Assembly (NCBI GenBank): GCA_039030125.1
Contig: JBCCEV010000171.1
Coordinates: 1-8,430, forward strand
Direction: 5' to 3'
Length of the DNA stretch: 8,430 nucleotides
Source: JBCCEV01 sp039030125
Lineage (GTDB): Bacteria; Pseudomonadota; Gammaproteobacteria; Ga0077536
Under the pieces are notes generated by a model. It had not been told where the DNA came from. It ran no database searches and saw nothing but the letters and a program-made list of their open reading frames with translations. Positions 6,149 to 8,430 of this stretch are shown here, in pieces. The position numbers were made by a program, and so were the translations under genes. Position 1 is the first letter of the stretch, and each line of letters begins with the position of its first letter.

Positions 6149-7065
6149 CTGGGTTGCTCGCCCGCGATCGTCGTTCGATACATCTCGCGGCGAAAACCGT
6201 CGTAGTCATTGAACGCTTGATGGACGCAAATTCGGTTGTCCCACAGTGCCAGCGTTTTGGGTTCCCAACGTAGGCGGCACTGCAGCGCAGGTTGCACAAG
6301 ATGTCCAACCAGGTAGTCGAGCAACGGCCGCGACTCCTCAATCGTCATACCCTCAAAGCATTCCGCGTAGTTTTCATCAATGTAGAGCGATTTCTCGCCG
6401 CTGACGGGATGGGTGCGCACTAACGGATGCGCGGCCCCGTCAATTTTACGTTGCAGCGTGCTGTCCACCGTGTCGGCGCTGGTCGCCGCCAACCGGCCCA
6501 GCGGCGAGTCGCTGACAGGCATGATCTTTCGCGCCGTCTCGACAACGTCGCCCATCGAAAACCGCACTCTTAAAGGCGCAATCACCTCTTTCATTTTGTC
6601 GCTAAGTAACTCGTAAGCCAGTACCGAATTGGCCCAAATCGTATCGCCACCATAAGGGGGGATATCGACCCCATAAAGCATGCTGATGGCTGGCGGTGTT
6701 TCGAGGAACGGTGAATCAGTATGCCAGCAGGACCCGAAGATGATCGGTACCGCATCATCGGCTTCCTTGATCACCGGTTGCACATCCGGATAACCGTCAA
6801 CGCCCTTGGTATACGCGTCTTCGGCGAACGGACCGAAACGCAAACTGAACGATTCCTGATCGGCGTAATGAATCGTCTGCGCGCGAAAAAAAATCATCTT
6901 GTGGCGAAACAGTGCGTGCTCGATTTCGCTGAACTGCGGAGCGCTCAAGGCCGCCAGGTTAACCCCGCGGATCTCGGCACCCATTGCCGCGGCAAGGGGT
7001 ACCGCCTCGATGTGCTGGTAGTCGCTGGCCGAATTGTCAAAGCGGCCGGTGGGATGAAGTTTCAT
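6145..7065 (-). CDS. TauD/TfdA-family Fe(II)/2-oxoglutarate dioxygenase
   Basis: A 306-residue cytoplasmic non-haem iron dioxygenase that couples oxidative decarboxylation of 2-oxoglutarate to hydroxylation of a substrate. In this family the substrate is often taurine, another alkylsulfonate, an alkyl sulfate or an aryloxyacetate. The iron-binding triad is complete: His115 and Asp117 in CWHTDSPF, and His282 in LWDNRICVHQAFNDY. Arg293 and Arg297 in RREMYRTTI sit 11 and 15 residues after the distal histidine, matching the 2-oxoglutarate-binding arginines of E. coli TauD. Thr123 in the LETPPAISMLYG segment fits the usual threonine. Other family landmarks are GAEIRGVNL near the N-terminus (29-37) and PPYGGDTIWAN (136-146). 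The ATG at 7065 has only a weak ribosome binding site. The stop is shared through CTAG with the convergent crotonase gene. The substrate cannot be assigned, so no gene symbol is given. Confidence 0.95.
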   Translation of the reverse strand: MKLHPTGRFDNSASDYQHIEAVPLAAAMGAEIRGVNLAALSAPQFSEIEHALFRHKMIFFRAQTIHYADQESFSLRFGPFAEDAYTKGVDGYPDVQPVIKEADDAVPIIFGSCWHTDSPFLETPPAISMLYGVDIPPYGGDTIWANSVLAYELLSDKMKEVIAPLRVRFSMGDVVETARKIMPVSDSPLGRLAATSADTVDSTLQRKIDGAAHPLVRTHPVSGEKSLYIDENYAECFEGMTIEESRPLLDYLVGHLVQPALQCRLRWEPKTLALWDNRICVHQAFNDYDGFRREMYRTTIAGEQPS

Positions 7066-7098
7066 CTGAAACGTGCGTCTCTCAAGCTACGAGGAAGC

Positions 7099-7126
7099 AT
7101 CTTAATCCCTACACCCATTGCAGCAA
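7099..7126 (-). promoter_or_regulatory. Candidate promoter for the TauD/TfdA gene
   Basis: On the minus strand TTGCTG (7126 to 7121) is followed after 16 bases by TAAGAT (7104 to 7099). This would start transcription near 7092, about 26 bases before the ATG. It lies between the terminator of the upstream PEP-CTERM gene and the dioxygenase, where a promoter is required if that terminator works. The hexamers are only moderate matches. Confidence 0.35.
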
Positions 7127-7160
7127 TAGCGCCGCGCCACTGCGGTGCTTGAGCGATAGC

Positions 7161-7185
7161 AAAAAAAAACGGCCCCGAAGGGCCG
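7161..7185 (-). terminator. Rho-independent terminator of the PEP-CTERM gene
   Basis: Read on the minus strand, a perfect 6-base-pair stem CGGCCC/GGGCCG encloses a TTCG loop, giving the very stable C(UUCG)G tetraloop. Nine T residues (complement of 7161-7169) follow directly. It begins 24 bases after the stop of the gene at 7209-7886 and separates that gene from the dioxygenase. It is the clearest terminator in the window. In the plus direction the T tract (CTTTCT) is weak. Confidence 0.93.
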
Positions 7186-7208
7186 CTTTCTCATGAGATT
7201 TGGAGGGG

Positions 7209-7886
7209 CTAATCCTCGGGCAGTAACTTCCGCCGTTGGGCGAACGCCACGCCAAACAGAGCGAGACCCAGCAAGGCCACCGTGTGAGGCTCTGGTACTA
7301 ACGTCAGATCAAGGTTTAAGTCCCAGTGATCAGAGGTCATTGTCGGGCCTTGAATCCAGGCCGAGGCACCAAAGACGCCAGTCTTGTCGTTAGCCCCTTG
7401 GCCTATTTGAAGGGCGTAGTTGTTCTTGATGTCATCAATGACGTAGCTGCCGAAACCGCCATCGAAGCTGATGCTGCCGCTGATGTCGGTGAAATAAATC
7501 CACGATGGCAGCACTGGGCCACCCGCAGTCTTCTTGGCAATACCCGCGCCGGTGGACGAAAATCCAGTGAACGTGAGGTCGATAGTGGCCGTGATCCCCA
7601 GCGGATTTGCGCCCGTTGGATTCTTAGCACTGCCCGACAGCTTTGCGTACCAATTCGAGGAGTCGGCATCATCATCGAAGATGGTCAGCGTTGTACCGGA
7701 TTGAATGTCGAAATAGTTGCTATTGCACGTCGGGGTACCGATATCGGTGGCGGTCCACAAGCCGTGCTTCGCACCCGCGCAGTTGATTTTGTCGGTACTG
7801 CTGACGTTGTAAATGGTGATGGCTTGAACGGGGGCCACCGCCAGGAGAAACAGCGCGCCAGCAAGAGACTTTCGTAAGCTTTTCAT
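7209..7886 (-). CDS. PEP-CTERM sorting-domain secreted protein
   Basis: A 225-residue exported protein with three parts. First is an N-terminal signal peptide (MKSLRKSLAGALFLLAVAPVQA, likely cut after residue 22). Next is a Ser/Thr/Gly/Asn/Asp-rich mature domain with two cysteines (36, 54). Last is a C-terminal PEP-CTERM tail: VPEP at 197-200, a hydrophobic helix TVALLGLALFGVAFA and a basic cluster QRRK. Such tails are recognised and removed by an exosortase (EpsH family) in bacteria that make extracellular polysaccharide, so the product is probably surface-associated or released. The mature domain matches no family I recognise; it looks beta-rich. The ATG at 7886 is chosen for the signal peptide; a longer frame to 8009 would contain the promoter. 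It is a single-gene unit with its own promoter and terminator. The exosortase gene itself is not in the window. Confidence 0.92.
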   Translation of the reverse strand: MKSLRKSLAGALFLLAVAPVQAITIYNVSSTDKINCAGAKHGLWTATDIGTPTCNSNYFDIQSGTTLTIFDDDADSSNWYAKLSGSAKNPTGANPLGITATIDLTFTGFSSTGAGIAKKTAGGPVLPSWIYFTDISGSISFDGGFGSYVIDDIKNNYALQIGQGANDKTGVFGASAWIQGPTMTSDHWDLNLDLTLVPEPHTVALLGLALFGVAFAQRRKLLPED

Positions 7887-7967
7887 CGAAATAACATCGC
7901 GAATGTAGATCTTGCTTACCTGGTTGCAACTATCGCGCCAAAACCAAAAGTGTAACGATTTCAATAA

Positions 7968-7996
7968 TTTATATTTTCGCGCAGCGTCGTTTGTAA
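7968..7996 (-). promoter_or_regulatory. Sigma70-type promoter of the PEP-CTERM gene
   Basis: On the minus strand TTACAA (7996 to 7991) is followed after exactly 17 bases by TATAAA (7973 to 7968), a strong match at the optimal spacing. Transcription would start near 7961, giving a leader of about 75 bases before the ATG at 7886. This also argues against the longer reading frame that starts at 8009. Confidence 0.65.
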
Positions 7997-8020
7997 GAAA
8001 TACTGACACGAGGTTTTTTC

Positions 8021-8095
8021 ATGATTTTCGCTAACTGGTTGAAACCTATGCATAAGTGGCGAAAACGCGCGGGTTACCTGGGTCAAAACGTGTAA
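8021..8095 (+). CDS. Candidate 24-residue small ORF
   Basis: An ATG at 8021 opens 24 codons ending with TAA at 8093-8095. GAGG at 8010-8013 lies 7 bases upstream, a well-placed ribosome binding site. The peptide begins with a hydrophobic stretch (MIFANWLKPM) and turns basic (HKWRKRAG), an amphipathic composition seen in small membrane peptides and leader peptides. No family is recognised and the upstream promoter is unclear. It may be a real small protein, a translated leader for the downstream molybdopterin oxidoreductase, or chance. The short length makes it weak. Confidence 0.25.
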   Translation: MIFANWLKPMHKWRKRAGYLGQNV

Positions 8096-8202
8096 CGAAA
8101 CGTAGAAATTCGCGTTTCAAACCGCCACCCCTCGCCGGGTTTGACCGATCCGCATCATTACCAGAGGATCCCGGGACTCAGAACGCAACCGTGGAAGTTT
8201 CA

Positions 8203-8430
8203 ATGAGCAACGCAACGTGGAAGAAAACCGCCTGCATTCTTTGCTACGCCAATTGCGGCCTCGAAGTCCAAACCGAAGGGCGCAAGGTCACCAAGGTTAA
8301 GGGCGACAAGGAGAATCCCCGCTCGCAAGGATATGTGTGCCAGAAAGCCTCGCGGATTGCTTACTACCAGAACGAATCCGAGCGCCTGACCTCCCCGCTT
8401 AGGCGCCGTGATGACGGCACATTTGAAGCG
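8203..8430 (+). CDS. Molybdopterin-dependent oxidoreductase, N-terminal part (runs off the window)
   Basis: The first 76 residues of a DMSO-reductase-family molybdenum enzyme. The N-terminal 4Fe-4S motif is visible: Cys11-x2-Cys14-x3-Cys18 in CILCYANCGLEV and a distal Cys46 in QGYVCQKA, with the spacing typical of this family (formate dehydrogenase, nitrate reductase and related subunits). The sequence between, with VTKVKGDKENPRSQGYVC, matches the family's G-x-x-x-HPxSxGxxCxKG pattern, with Asn for His and a Gln-Lys after the cysteine. It then reads RLTSPLRRRDDGTFE, equivalent to the common R(L)xxPLxR strand entering the molybdopterin domain. There is no twin-arginine signal, so it may be cytoplasmic. 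The ATG at 8203 follows GGAAG (8193-8197) at good spacing. The exact enzyme cannot be named from this fragment. Confidence 0.9.
   Translation, partial: MSNATWKKTACILCYANCGLEVQTEGRKVTKVKGDKENPRSQGYVCQKASRIAYYQNESERLTSPLRRRDDGTFEA

Larger units (their letters stand above)
7946..8098 (+). repeat. Short direct repeat CAAAA(c)GTGTAACGA flanking the promoter region
   Basis: GTGTAACGA occurs at 7950-7958 and again at 8090-8098, each preceded by CAAAA (with one extra C in the second copy). The copies lie 140 bases apart, on either side of the PEP-CTERM promoter and upstream of the molybdopterin oxidoreductase. They could be binding sites of one regulator or a chance similarity. Confidence 0.3.

Noticed and set aside
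6721..7152. 143-codon plus-strand open frame over the dioxygenase gene
   Set aside because: Lies antisense to a clearly conserved enzyme and has no recognisable product.
7887..8009. N-terminal extension of the PEP-CTERM protein to 8009
   Set aside because: The extra 41 residues are not signal-like, and the best promoter lies within them; the signal peptide begins exactly at the ATG at 7886.
8141..8169. Promoter for the molybdopterin oxidoreductase based on TTGACC at 8141
   Set aside because: No acceptable -10 hexamer at the right distance; the promoter is left unassigned.
1..8430. Mobile element, phage, toxin-antitoxin or CRISPR content
   Set aside because: No transposase, integrase, terminal inverted repeats, direct repeat arrays or target-site duplications were seen; alternating housekeeping and catabolic genes explain the window.

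Overview
The window looks like ordinary chromosomal DNA of a heterotrophic proteobacterium, most likely a marine or environmental gammaproteobacterium. The basis is balanced-to-moderately high GC, an outer-membrane beta-barrel end, a PEP-CTERM (exosortase-sorted) secreted protein, and many single catabolic-type genes: an SDR, an LLM flavin monooxygenase, a crotonase, a TauD/TfdA dioxygenase and a molybdopterin oxidoreductase. The lineage is inferred from gene content only. I see no insertion sequence, prophage, CRISPR array, tRNA or rRNA.

Layout. 3-176 (+) is the C-terminal end of an outer-membrane beta-barrel protein. It converges on an SDR oxidoreductase (195-920, -), which is divergent from a DUF2461/TIGR02453 protein (1022-1711, +). 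A stretch of about 460 bases (1712-2171) has no convincing gene; it holds a candidate promoter and a possible structured leader for the next genes. 2172-3398 (+) is an MFS exporter resembling the fosmidomycin-resistance (Fsr) group, followed 18 bases later by a stand-alone surE nucleotidase (3417-4190, +). A TTG-initiated LLM flavin monooxygenase (4198-5265, -) converges on surE. It is divergent from a crotonase-fold protein (5390-6148, +) that lacks both classical hydratase glutamates. That gene converges on a TauD/TfdA dioxygenase (6145-7065, -), and the two stop codons share one CTAG. Next is a strong intrinsic terminator, a monocistronic PEP-CTERM protein gene (7209-7886, -) with a good sigma70-type promoter, a possible 24-residue small ORF (8021-8095, +), and the start of a molybdopterin oxidoreductase (8203 to the window end, +).

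How the genes relate. Apart from the MFS-surE pair, strands alternate gene by gene, so most are probably transcribed separately. The LLM monooxygenase (SfnG/RutA-like subgroup), the crotonase, the alpha-ketoglutarate dioxygenase and the MFS transporter would suit a small island for breaking down and moving organic compounds, possibly organosulfur or acyl-CoA intermediates. No substrate can be read from the sequence. I found no clearly new multi-gene system. The most checkable oddities are the crotonase active site, the leader upstream of the MFS gene, the PEP-CTERM transcription unit, the small ORF next to it and the shared stop codon.
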